Part shown: piece after piece, positions 26,839-34,656 of the stretch
Layout: each line of letters opens with the position of its first letter
How positions within the stretch are numbered: position 1 is the first letter of the stretch
Origin: Neptuniibacter caesariensis
GTDB lineage: Bacteria; Pseudomonadota; Gammaproteobacteria; Pseudomonadales; Balneatricaceae
NCBI RefSeq assembly: GCF_000153345.1
Contig: NZ_CH724127.1
Span: forward strand, 596,287-660,286
DNA length: 64,000 bases
Direction: 5' to 3'
Translations under genes and position numbers: made by a program
Notes under the pieces: model-generated
What the model was told of the DNA's origin: nothing
The model's input: the letters and a program-made list of their open reading frames with translations, nothing else
The model's database searches: none

Positions 26839-27405
26839 ATGTAAGTCTTATTTGGCTATTAGAATTTTTTATAAGCTCGATCGAAAACTATCAGCTTGTA
26901 AGTGAATCTTAGTTTATGGAGTTAGGTTCAGGCCAATATAGAGTAATTTTAACTTTCTGTATTGTTTGCTTTAGGGCTGTTGAATTATGTTCAGCGGAGC
27001 TTGTTTGAATATTTCTTCAAAGGTAGCGTTATTACGGCGTTTTGGTGCCTCGGCTGTTTCATCTGAAAATAGGTTTTACACCGCTTAGATTTTTTATGAA
27101 TATTCGCTCAAGTTTATAGGTGGAAATTGACTGTTTTTTTATATTGACATATATAACGTATTGATAATAAATAACATTTCTCGATCTGGTTAAAAAATAG
27201 ACAGTTTGTATGGTGCTCTGTAACTATGCGGGTTTGATGACGTTTTGAAGAAATAATTAACAGAGTTATCCACAGCTAATGTGGGTAGGGGGCTGCAAAG
27301 CCGATAATATGGGGAATTACCTGAATTTGACTCTTTTGGAGGTTCTTCATTGAGTGTTTTGGGTTAAGACCTTAGTATCGGGTTAATTTTGGTGAGGGAG
27401 TTATT
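26839..27405. other. 567-bp AT-rich gene-free region upstream of the BASS transporter
   Basis: No coding potential. It contains TTGACA at 27144-27149 with a poor -10 about 18 bp later, a perfect DnaA-box match TTATCCACA at 27266-27274, small inverted repeats CCACA/TGTGG (27270-27284) and GGCT/AGCC (27291-27302), and a GGAGG (27338-27342) seven bases before a five-codon open frame at 27350-27367. It may be a long leader for the transporter gene; nothing is certain. Confidence 0.4.
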
Positions 27406-28287
27406 ATGGGGAGCGAAGTAATCACGCAGGTCGTACTGCCTTTGGCGCTGTTTTTTATCATGTTGGGTGTTGGTCTGTCATTGCATGTTAGCCAGTTTAC
27501 TTCTCTCTGGCAGCAGCCGAGATCAGTTTTCGCCGGTGTTATGTTGCAGATGCTGCTATTGCCTGTGTTGGGTGTTGCTGTCGTAACCTTGTTTCAACTG
27601 CCAGCTCCGCTCGCAGTTGGCATAATGATTCTGACATTTGCACCAGGTGGTGCGACGTCTAATATGATTACCTACCTTTCCAGGGGGGATACTGCTTTAT
27701 CGGTTAGTTTGACAGCTCTCTCGGGCCTGCTGACCCCTTTCACTATGCCGCTGTTCACTGTTTTCGCGCTCAATTATTGGTTAGGTGAGAGCGCCGCGAT
27801 TAATTTCCCTGTGATAGAAGCGACAATAAAGCTTTTTGTTATTGCTGTACTTCCTGCTGTTCTCGGTATTGCTGTTAACCATCATTGGCCAGCTTTCTGT
27901 CGTAAAATTGAAAAAAGCGTGAAGTTCTTAGCGTGCTTGTTCCTGATCCTCATTGTCTTCGGAATTGTTAAATCTAATTGGCATTCGTTACCTGGATTAC
28001 TTGTTCAATTAGGGCCAGCTGTATTATGTCTGGTTGCTTTGGCAATGCTGGCAGGCTTTGCTGTTGCACGGGCAATCAAGCTTAATGAGTCCCAGCAAGT
28101 ATCGCTGGCTGTAGAGGTTGGAATTCAGAATGCAGCCACGGCGTTGTTAATTACGGGTGGAATATTGCAAAATGCGGAGATGTCGGCGAGTGCACTTATT
28201 TATGGGGTATTGATGAATCTGCCAGTCTTTGCGCTGATTGTTTATCGCAACCTACCCTTACGTGAGAGACTGGGGCGCTCTGCATAA
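27406..28287 (+). CDS. Bile acid:sodium symporter (BASS) family transporter
   Basis: 293 residues with nine to ten membrane helices. LALFFIMLGVGLSLH near the start, FAPGGATSNMITYLSRGDTALSVSLTALS in the middle and EVGIQNAATALLITGG toward the end are the crossover motifs of the SBF/BASS fold. Such transporters import organic anions (bile acids, pyruvate, pantoate) with sodium. GGAG precedes the ATG by eight bases. Marine relatives are common; the substrate here is unknown. Confidence 0.92.
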   Translation: MGSEVITQVVLPLALFFIMLGVGLSLHVSQFTSLWQQPRSVFAGVMLQMLLLPVLGVAVVTLFQLPAPLAVGIMILTFAPGGATSNMITYLSRGDTALSVSLTALSGLLTPFTMPLFTVFALNYWLGESAAINFPVIEATIKLFVIAVLPAVLGIAVNHHWPAFCRKIEKSVKFLACLFLILIVFGIVKSNWHSLPGLLVQLGPAVLCLVALAMLAGFAVARAIKLNESQQVSLAVEVGIQNAATALLITGGILQNAEMSASALIYGVLMNLPVFALIVYRNLPLRERLGRSA

Positions 28288-28314
28288 CCCAAAATGAAAT
28301 AAAAAAACTAACCG

Positions 28315-28947
28315 CTAGTCTATTCCAAGCACTTTATGGTTCTGTAGGCTCAATTTCCATTTTGGATGTTGCAAGCAATAATCGATGACCTCTTTGGTAT
28401 AGAGTTGGCGGGCTGGGCCGTCCATCGGTTGCAAGTAAAAGTGCCGGAAGTTGAGTGAAGCAAACTTTTCCGGCATCGCTAAGGCTTGTGGGTAGACTAG
28501 CTTTAACTCGTCACCTTTAGTGATGACAAGCTCAGCATCAGCTTTAGGGCTGACACAAACCCAGTCAATACCGGAAGGTAGGGGTTTGGTGCCGTTAGTT
28601 TCAACAGCTACTTCAAAACCATACTCATGACAGCAATCGATAAGATCCTGATCTAGCTGAAGGGCAGGCTCGCCACCTGTAAAGATAATGTAAGGTGGTA
28701 TTGAGGAGTTGTTTGGCCAGAATTCCTGTAAAAAATTACAAAGTGCTTGGGCCGTTTCAAACTTCCCCCCGTTCTGTCCGTCAGTACCAATAAAATCAGT
28801 ATCGCAGAAATCACAAACGGCTTTTTCTCGATCTTGCTCACGACCGGACCATAAATTACATCCGGCAAAACGGCAAAAAATTGATGCGCGTCCACTTTGC
28901 GCACCTTCACCTTGCAAACTGAAGAAAATCTCTTTTACGGAATACAT
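28315..28947 (-). CDS. queE: 7-carboxy-7-deazaguanine synthase
   Basis: 210 residues, radical SAM enzyme of queuosine biosynthesis that converts 6-carboxytetrahydropterin to 7-carboxy-7-deazaguanine. FFSLQGEGAQSGRASIFCRFAGCN and FTGGEPALQ are typical. The cluster cysteines are spaced C-x14-C-x2-C (Cys31, Cys46, Cys49) instead of the standard C-x3-C-x2-C; the same expansion is known in Burkholderia QueE, so it is a recognised variant rather than damage. queC/queD are not in the window. Confidence 0.94.
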   Translation of the reverse strand: MYSVKEIFFSLQGEGAQSGRASIFCRFAGCNLWSGREQDREKAVCDFCDTDFIGTDGQNGGKFETAQALCNFLQEFWPNNSSIPPYIIFTGGEPALQLDQDLIDCCHEYGFEVAVETNGTKPLPSGIDWVCVSPKADAELVITKGDELKLVYPQALAMPEKFASLNFRHFYLQPMDGPARQLYTKEVIDYCLQHPKWKLSLQNHKVLGID

Positions 28948-29049
28948 CTGTCTGTGATAGAAAGGGGGGTTAATTTACAAGGCGCTAAGTCTACACTTGC
29001 AGTGCCTTACTGCAAGTAAATTTATTTCATCCACTTCAGGGATATCGTT

Positions 29050-29562
29050 GTGCAGTTACAAGAGATCGACAAAGCCATCTATAAACAAAAGCAACGTAAG
29101 GTTGCTGTCGTGCTATGTATCATATTCGCTATTATTGGTTTGTCATTAAGTGCGTTGTTCAGGCAACAGTTTGGCAACCCTGAGGGTTCAAATACCTGGG
29201 TTAATCTAAGTGGGGTATTGTTAGGCGCGGTGATAACCATTGCTGGTTTTACTCAGGTTAAGAGTCGTCCCTATTTTGATGAACTGCGTTATGCATGGAA
29301 TTTGAAACGACAGGCTTTAAAGATACAAAACCATCGTCATCGCTGGGAAAAGCAGTTAGAAGAGGGTGATCAAACAGCTGCAACTGTATTGGCTTTCTAC
29401 CATAAAGCGACGCTTCAACTACAGAGCCTTGAAGGGAATGACTTTGGCCATGCTGATAGCCTTAAGCGTGAAGAGAAATTTATCGCCTTGTGTAATGAGA
29501 AGCAGTTGGACTCGGAGGCCGATAAATTCAGCGTTGATCTGCTTGAGGATCTAAAAGTCTGA
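29050..29562 (+). CDS. DUF3087 family membrane protein
   Basis: 170 residues from a GTG start. Two membrane helices (about 18-37 and 49-68) are followed by a charged cytoplasmic part (about 75-170) with YFDELRYAWNLKRQALKIQN, the conserved block of DUF3087 proteins of marine gammaproteobacteria. Function unknown. Divergent from queE. A perfect 18-bp palindrome begins immediately after the stop. Confidence 0.82.
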   Translation: MQLQEIDKAIYKQKQRKVAVVLCIIFAIIGLSLSALFRQQFGNPEGSNTWVNLSGVLLGAVITIAGFTQVKSRPYFDELRYAWNLKRQALKIQNHRHRWEKQLEEGDQTAATVLAFYHKATLQLQSLEGNDFGHADSLKREEKFIALCNEKQLDSEADKFSVDLLEDLKV

Positions 29563-29580
29563 AATAAGCAATTGCTTATT
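29563..29580. promoter_or_regulatory. Perfect 18-bp palindrome AATAAGCAATTGCTTATT
   Basis: It starts one base after the stop of the DUF3087 gene and 113 bp before the rhodanese start. There is no T run behind it, so it is either a weak terminator hairpin or an operator for the rhodanese gene. Confidence 0.5.
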
Positions 29581-29692
29581 GAGCTTATTCTAATGTCTTA
29601 TACTGGAGTTAATGACTTAGCCCCTGTTTTTGTGACAGAATCGCATATAACTTTACTGAATAAATATATAATAATAGATGAGAGGGTTGGCG

Positions 29693-30334
29693 ATGTTTAA
29701 GCAAACGGTAACAGGTATGGCGCTTGCCGCTGCATTGATTACTTCACCCATTACAATGGCTGAAGGTGGCGGAAAAAAAGCTATGATTGCACCGGGTGTG
29801 TATTCGATTACTGTGGAGCATGATGGCGAGCAAGTCGAAATTATGCGCAATCAGGATCCTAAAAATACCGTGCATGAGCTATATAGCACGACCTTCCGTG
29901 GCACTCCGCAGCCAATTCGCCCATTTGAGCCACACGATGTTGAAACGATTGCTGAACCCGAGTTCATTCAGTATATGAAAGATGCACAATCTGATGAGAA
30001 TGTCTTGATTGTAGATACGCGTACTGAAGGCTGGCACTACCGCTTAACGATTCCGGGCAGTGTAAATGTGCCTTACACAGTAATGAAAGAGGCAGAATCA
30101 GCAGCGGATGCCATGGACGAGTTTGGGGTTACCCAGAAATCTGATGGATCTTACGACTTCTCTGGGGCCAAAACACTGGCGATGTTCTGTAATGGTTACT
30201 GGTGCGGTCAGACACCTACTTTGATTCGGGCAATGCTTGAAGCAGGTTACCCAGCAAGCAAGATGAAATATTATCGTGGTGGCATGCAGGCGTGGACCAG
30301 TCTGGGCCTGACTACGGTCGGTGATGCTAACTAA
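29693..30334 (+). CDS. Periplasmic rhodanese-domain protein
   Basis: 213 residues from ATG 29693, which has AGAGGG upstream; ATG 29678 is the alternative. A signal peptide (about 1-23, cleavage after TMA) precedes an N-terminal region (about 25-85) and a rhodanese domain (about 90-210) with VLIVDTRTEGWHYRLTIPGSVNVPY and the catalytic-loop FCNGYWCGQTP, so Cys165 or Cys170 may carry persulfide. YRGGMQAWTSLGL is the typical end. It may handle sulfane sulfur in the periplasm. Followed by a bidirectional terminator and a convergent SLAC1-type gene. Confidence 0.9.
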   Translation: MFKQTVTGMALAAALITSPITMAEGGGKKAMIAPGVYSITVEHDGEQVEIMRNQDPKNTVHELYSTTFRGTPQPIRPFEPHDVETIAEPEFIQYMKDAQSDENVLIVDTRTEGWHYRLTIPGSVNVPYTVMKEAESAADAMDEFGVTQKSDGSYDFSGAKTLAMFCNGYWCGQTPTLIRAMLEAGYPASKMKYYRGGMQAWTSLGLTTVGDAN

Positions 30335-30360
30335 TTTCCTAAGTTGCCGAAGATAAAAAA

Positions 30361-30384
30361 AACCGCCTAAATGGCGGTTTTTTT
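30361..30384. terminator. Bidirectional Rho-independent terminator
   Basis: Stem AACCGCC/GGCGGTT, five-base loop TAAAT, flanked by A7 on one side and T7 on the other. It lies between the convergent rhodanese and SLAC1-type genes and can stop transcription from both. Confidence 0.92.
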
Positions 30385-30403
30385 ATGCGCTTAAGAGCTG
30401 CTT

Positions 30404-31372
30404 CTACTCAGGTTTACAGATTTCATTACGGTAGATGGCCAACATTGTTCTGGCAAACAGGATGGTAATGACCGTAGTCGAGAGTGCGAGTAATCCAATT
30501 GAAAGCCCGTACAGAAAAGCAGATGGCGTTAACTGGTACATGAGCATGGCAGCGACAGAGGACGCTGCAAGAGGGAACGAATAAGCCCACCAGGACATAA
30601 AGAACTTAATACGGGTGAACTTGGGTAATTGTGATAACAGTAACATAACCAGAAACATCGCGGCGTAAAAAAGAATGCGGCCGAAGTTATCTAGTTCTCC
30701 GTTTAATTTAGTGTAGGAGATAAAGCCAACTGCGGGTGGGGCAATCAAGATAAACAGCGTTGGGAGTAGCTTCTCGGGAAGTGGATCATGAAAAAACATG
30801 CGGTTGAAAATAAGTGTTTTGAGCAGGATCCAATAAACCAGGCCGATAGAGAAGAAGAACCAGCTTACCTCGATATAACCATGTTCTACGCCTGAAATAG
30901 GCACCAATATGTTTCCTACTACCGGAATAAACCAGGCGGGAGTGCTGTGGTTTACCTGAAACTTAGGGTGATGTAGCCACTGTCCCAGTACATAGAGGGT
31001 GAAAATTAGATGGATAGATGCACCTAGAATCCAGATATATTCTGAAAGCGAAGCCGAGATCTGCAAAGTCGCAACACTGAGAAGAATCAAACCGATGCTG
31101 AAGGCAGGAAAGAAACTCATTTTAATTGGATGGTTGAATTCTGCGGTTACCGCCTGAGGGTGGCGAACGATTTTGAACAGATAGATCAAGACAATGATCA
31201 AAAATGAGCAGGCACTTATAATCAGCAGGGTTTTAGGGATCAGGATTGAGCTGGAAAATACCTGAGAGGCCTTTTCCCAGGCTAGCGTCAAACCAGTAAG
31301 GCCCATAACCATAGCAAAAAATGCAGCAGGAAAATGGGCCAGTTTTGAGTATGAATTGTGCTCTGCTTTCAT
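30404..31372 (-). CDS. SLAC1/TehA-type anion channel or TDT family transporter
   Basis: 322 residues with ten membrane helices, the tellurite-resistance/dicarboxylate (TDT) fold. HFPAAFFAMVMGLTGLTLAW at the N terminus, TPAWFIPVVGNILVPISG in the middle and SWWAYSFPLAASSVA near the end are family hallmarks. TDT members pass anions (malate, sulfite, nitrate, formate-like). The neighbouring rhodanese suggests a sulfur anion, which is inference. A perfect 16-bp AT-rich palindrome lies just upstream of its start. Confidence 0.88.
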   Translation of the reverse strand: MKAEHNSYSKLAHFPAAFFAMVMGLTGLTLAWEKASQVFSSSILIPKTLLIISACSFLIIVLIYLFKIVRHPQAVTAEFNHPIKMSFFPAFSIGLILLSVATLQISASLSEYIWILGASIHLIFTLYVLGQWLHHPKFQVNHSTPAWFIPVVGNILVPISGVEHGYIEVSWFFFSIGLVYWILLKTLIFNRMFFHDPLPEKLLPTLFILIAPPAVGFISYTKLNGELDNFGRILFYAAMFLVMLLLSQLPKFTRIKFFMSWWAYSFPLAASSVAAMLMYQLTPSAFLYGLSIGLLALSTTVITILFARTMLAIYRNEICKPE

Positions 31373-31388
31373 GTAAATACCGCTATAA

Positions 31389-31404
31389 ATTAGATATATC
31401 TAAT
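31389..31404. promoter_or_regulatory. Perfect palindrome upstream of the SLAC1-type gene
   Basis: ATTAGATATATCTAAT, 17 bp before the start codon. The length, AT content and symmetry fit an ArsR-family or other dimeric repressor operator. No regulator gene is adjacent. Confidence 0.55.
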
Positions 31405-31486
31405 ATATTATTCGTTATTACACAAAAGTACCATAGGTAAGCTTTTCAGATCGACCAGATTATTACTCGATGGGAGCTATATTAAT

Positions 31487-32401
31487 TCATGGACGTTGAG
31501 CTTCACCGCCAAATGCAGCAATCAGTGCTGGATAAAGTTTGGCAAATTCCAGGCCCATCTGAACCATATCAACATCAAACTGCGCGACTTCATCTTCGGC
31601 GGCTTCATCGGCCATTTTTTCCTGAAGTTGCTCACTAAGTTTTAGTCGTTTGATAGCCAGATCTTCCTGGAGCATAAAGCGCAGTTGCTCATCCCACTCA
31701 AGTGCAAGTTTTACCACGCGTTTACCCGCTTCAAGGTGGGCTATGAACTCTTCATCTTCAAGTTGCTGGCCTTTGATGCGAATGACGCCGCCTTCCAGAA
31801 CGTTATCACGTAGCTCGCACTCGTCTTGTACTTCGAAGCCCTGAGGCAGGCTATCGTTATGTTCAAGCCAGTTTGACATGACAGCTGAAGGAGACTGTTG
31901 AACATCCGGTAATGCAATCGGAAGGCTGCCAAGGGTGCCGCGTAGATGTGAAAGCAGTTCCTCTGCGCGTTTGTGACTGGATGCATCTACCGCTATCCAG
32001 CCTTGAGCAGGTGCGATTAGCGCGTAAGTCTGCTGAAATTTACTGAACGCTCTCGGAAGTAGATCAAGAATGACTTCGTCTTTAAGCTGGTCGCGTTCTT
32101 TTTTATAGACCTTTCGAGCTTGTTCGTTTTCGATACGAGCGACTTTATCGCCAACTGCTTCTTTAATAACCGCACCTGGCAATATTTTCTCTTCTTTACG
32201 TGCTGCCAGCATAAACATGCCGTGGACCTGATGAGCATACATTTCATCAAGTTGCTGGCATGGAGATACCCAGCCGTAACGACTTAATTCCTGGCTTTTA
32301 CATGGCGTGAAAGCCTGTTCTTTAAGTTTTTCCTGGAGTTGCTCCTGGCTATATTCAAACGCTTCGTTGAGACGATAAAAAATGACATTCTTAAACCACA
32401 T
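31487..32401 (-). CDS. rdgC: Recombination-associated protein RdgC
   Basis: 304 residues, full length for RdgC. MWFKNVIFYRL at the start, LSRYGWVSP, ELRDNVLEGGVIRIKGQ and AKRVVKLALEWDEQLRFML-like blocks are the family core. RdgC forms a ring around duplex DNA and restrains RecA. GGAG stands eight bases before the ATG. It is at the end of the minus-strand run apt-hydrolase-thioredoxin-rdgC, probably separately expressed since 73 bp separate it from the upstream gene. Confidence 0.95.
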   Translation of the reverse strand: MWFKNVIFYRLNEAFEYSQEQLQEKLKEQAFTPCKSQELSRYGWVSPCQQLDEMYAHQVHGMFMLAARKEEKILPGAVIKEAVGDKVARIENEQARKVYKKERDQLKDEVILDLLPRAFSKFQQTYALIAPAQGWIAVDASSHKRAEELLSHLRGTLGSLPIALPDVQQSPSAVMSNWLEHNDSLPQGFEVQDECELRDNVLEGGVIRIKGQQLEDEEFIAHLEAGKRVVKLALEWDEQLRFMLQEDLAIKRLKLSEQLQEKMADEAAEDEVAQFDVDMVQMGLEFAKLYPALIAAFGGEAQRP

Positions 32402-32474
32402 AGCAACTCCAATGAGATAAATCGGCAGTGCATGTTAGCAAGTTTTTTCATCGATGGAAGAGGGGAAAAGAAGA

Positions 32475-32951
32475 TCAGGGGTTTATTTTTATAAATCCTT
32501 TTTCGAGGGAGCGATCTACGTAATAACCATAGAGTTCAAGCGTATTGATCCCGACCATCTTATTGGACACTTCACGACCTTGTCCGTCCAGGAAAAGAAG
32601 TGTTGGGGTTGCCCAGGCGTTATAGCGTCGGGCAAATTGTGTTGCATCGACCTTCTCTCCATTGAAGTCGACAATCTGCCCGCCTGTGTTGATCTCCAGC
32701 TCACTGAATACGGTGGTTTGTTTGTAATTACCGCTGATCAGCATAGGTTTGAGGATCTCTTCGGTAATTTGTACACAATAACTACAGTTGGGTTGTGAGA
32801 CCAGCAGGAGAACAACCTTGCCCTGACCCTGGTTGTTTAAACCATTTTTGTTATAGGCAGCTTGAAGATCTTTCGTCATAGGCATGCCCGCAGCCAGGCT
32901 TAATCCGGGTAGCAGGCAGAAGAGAGCTATGAGGGCTTTTAGTAAAGGCAT
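32475..32951 (-). CDS. Periplasmic thioredoxin-fold protein (SoxW/DsbC-like)
   Basis: 158 residues with a signal peptide (about 1-21, cleavage after LAA). The redox motif is CSYC in VSQPNCSYCVQI, and the cis-proline segment is WATPTLLFLD. It is therefore a thiol-disulfide protein of the thioredoxin_2/SoxW type acting in the periplasm. It starts four bases after the stop of the alpha/beta hydrolase, so the two exported proteins are co-expressed. Partner substrates unknown. Confidence 0.88.
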   Translation of the reverse strand: MPLLKALIALFCLLPGLSLAAGMPMTKDLQAAYNKNGLNNQGQGKVVLLLVSQPNCSYCVQITEEILKPMLISGNYKQTTVFSELEINTGGQIVDFNGEKVDATQFARRYNAWATPTLLFLDGQGREVSNKMVGINTLELYGYYVDRSLEKGFIKINP

Positions 32952-32955
32952 CTGG

Positions 32956-33840
32956 TTAGAGTTGCTCCATAAATTCCAGCGAATATTCTATCACCTCATC
33001 CATGTACAAATCGCGGAAGAAATGATCAGCGCCTTCAATTTCAAGGGTGGTAACCAGCGAGTTATTAATACTTTCCATGGCGCCGGGTAGGTCTTTGACT
33101 GTGGTGTCTTCACTGCCTGCAATCACCAGCGTCGGTATGGTGGCTTTTTTTAACAGTGTGGGAGTATCGAATCTGTTATCTGGCTGATAGTAGCTGATGA
33201 AACTGGATGCTTTAACTTCAGTATCTTCGCAATAGATAAAATCAGTTTTATTTAGGTTCTTATCTGTTTTCTGTTGTAACGCATTAGCTAGGATCGGCGC
33301 GAGAGGTTGTTTGTAGCGTTCTTCATAACTGCTTATCTCCTCATCTTCAGACCATGTTTGTGGGGCCAGAAGGATCTGCGCTTTGATGTTGTCATTATTT
33401 ATTTGATTGCTAAACCAGGCAGTTTGGTTTCCGCCTCTGGAGTGGGCGGCGAGTATAATCGATTCAGCACCTTTTTTTTCAGTTAGCCACTCGACCCAGG
33501 CGTTAATTTCATCGATAGCGTCAGTATGCTTGTGGGTATGCGCGGTCGCACAATCATACATCCCCTTTCGGTTATCTAGCCCAAGGCTAAGATTGATTGC
33601 CAGACTAGGGATCTCTTCATCAGCAAGAAGTTCCTGCCAGCTTTGGATGATCTCCATGTCTTTGTGAGCCAGCGTGCCGTGGGTAATTAAAACCACCCGC
33701 TCAAGGTTACCTTCGTTTACTCCTTCAAGATCAGCATTCAATGTGATTCCATTAAAAGGAAGGGCAACCTCTTCAGCATGAAGTATTGGGGAGAGGCTAA
33801 GAGTGCAAGCGACAAGTAACGTAGGAATAAAGCGGCGCAT
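32956..33840 (-). CDS. Exported alpha/beta hydrolase
   Basis: 294 residues with a signal peptide (about 1-22, ILHA-EE). The fold is indicated by VVLITHGTLAHKDME (oxyanion loop), the nucleophile elbow AAHSRGGN with Ser at the centre, TLVIAGSEDTTV with the catalytic Asp region and GADHFFRD with the catalytic His. It resembles dienelactone-hydrolase/peptidase_S9-like periplasmic enzymes; substrate unknown. Overlapping spacing with the thioredoxin-fold gene downstream indicates one transcript. Confidence 0.85.
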   Translation of the reverse strand: MRRFIPTLLVACTLSLSPILHAEEVALPFNGITLNADLEGVNEGNLERVVLITHGTLAHKDMEIIQSWQELLADEEIPSLAINLSLGLDNRKGMYDCATAHTHKHTDAIDEINAWVEWLTEKKGAESIILAAHSRGGNQTAWFSNQINNDNIKAQILLAPQTWSEDEEISSYEERYKQPLAPILANALQQKTDKNLNKTDFIYCEDTEVKASSFISYYQPDNRFDTPTLLKKATIPTLVIAGSEDTTVKDLPGAMESINNSLVTTLEIEGADHFFRDLYMDEVIEYSLEFMEQL

Positions 33841-33945
33841 AGAGGCTCCAGAACGGCTTGTTTTTGTTTTGAGTTATATTGATATTCTCAAAAGAAATAT
33901 GCAAGCCGTTTAGGAGGTTTTTAGATCAAGGTCTAAAGATTCGGT

Positions 33946-34488
33946 TTAGATGCCTTCAAAAGCTAGGAGGCTGTGAACAGGTACACCTGCGTCTTGAATC
34001 TTGCTGGAGCCTTGCAGGTCAGGAAGATCAATCAGCGCTGCTGCTTCGTAAACCTCAGCTCCCAACTCTTTAATCAGGCTGCATGCGGCCAGAATTGTTC
34101 CGCCAGTGGCGATCAGATCATCAAAGACGAGCACTTTATCGCCTTCAGTTACTGCATCTAGTTGCATCTCAACCGCAGCTGTACCGTATTCAAGTTTGTA
34201 CTCCTGGTGAATAGTCTCACCTGGCAGTTTGCCTTTTTTACGTACCAGTACTAACGGAATATTCAGATGGTAAGCCATGATAGAGCTGATCAGGAAACCA
34301 CGAGCATCGATACTGGCAATATGAGTGATTTCACTATCGATATAGCGCTGGATAAACGCATCGGAGATCATGCGTAGAGCTTTGGGGTCTTTAAACAGCG
34401 GAGTGATGTCTCTGAACTGAACGCCCGGTTCAGGCCAGTCTGGAATAGTTCTGATGACAGACTTCACATAACACTCGTCATATGACAT
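33946..34488 (-). CDS. apt: Adenine phosphoribosyltransferase
   Basis: 180 residues. PGVQFRDITPLFKDP, IDARGFLISS, LVRKKGKLPGET and the PRPP loop VFDDLIATGGT are all APT signatures. It salvages adenine to AMP in the cytosol. GGAG stands upstream of the ATG. It is downstream of fnr on the same strand, separated by 168 bp that hold a 19-bp imperfect tandem repeat and a strong plus-strand terminator. Confidence 0.96.
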   Translation of the reverse strand: MSYDECYVKSVIRTIPDWPEPGVQFRDITPLFKDPKALRMISDAFIQRYIDSEITHIASIDARGFLISSIMAYHLNIPLVLVRKKGKLPGETIHQEYKLEYGTAAVEMQLDAVTEGDKVLVFDDLIATGGTILAACSLIKELGAEVYEAAALIDLPDLQGSSKIQDAGVPVHSLLAFEGI

Positions 34489-34519
34489 GAAAAACTCCTT
34501 AGCGGCTACGATTTGACGT

Positions 34520-34556
34520 GGCTCAATGTTTTAATTTGGCTCAAACGTTTTAATTG
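34520..34556. repeat. Imperfect tandem repeat upstream of apt
   Basis: Two adjacent copies of about 18-19 bp, GGCTCAATGTTTTAATTT and GGCTCAAACGTTTTAATTG. They lie 32-68 bp upstream of the apt start and could be twin regulator sites or a slippage product. Confidence 0.6.
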
Positions 34557-34604
34557 GGGTGTTGGGTTACACATTGAGATGGCTACTTAATTGTGCAACT
34601 AGCG

Positions 34605-34637
34605 AGCACCGGTAAGCATGCTTACCGGTGCTTTTTT
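34605..34637 (+). terminator. Strong plus-strand terminator with no upstream gene
   Basis: A perfect 28-bp palindrome (AGCACCGGTAAGC arms around a central AT) followed by T6 on the plus strand. On the minus strand it is followed by CGCTAG-type sequence with no T run, so it points the wrong way for fnr. It implies a plus-strand transcript across the apt-fnr gap. Confidence 0.75.
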
Positions 34638-34656
34638 ATGTCTGAAGTGCTCTAGA

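Noticed and set aside
27266-27274. Perfect DnaA box TTATCCACA in a long AT-rich intergenic region, a possible replication origin
   Set aside because: Only one exact box was seen, with no cluster, no dnaA/dnaN/gidA or parAB neighbours, so an origin is not supported.
27350-27367. Five-codon open frame with a GGAGG ahead of it upstream of the BASS gene
   Set aside because: Too short to judge, starts with TTG, and shows no attenuator stem-loops; could be chance.
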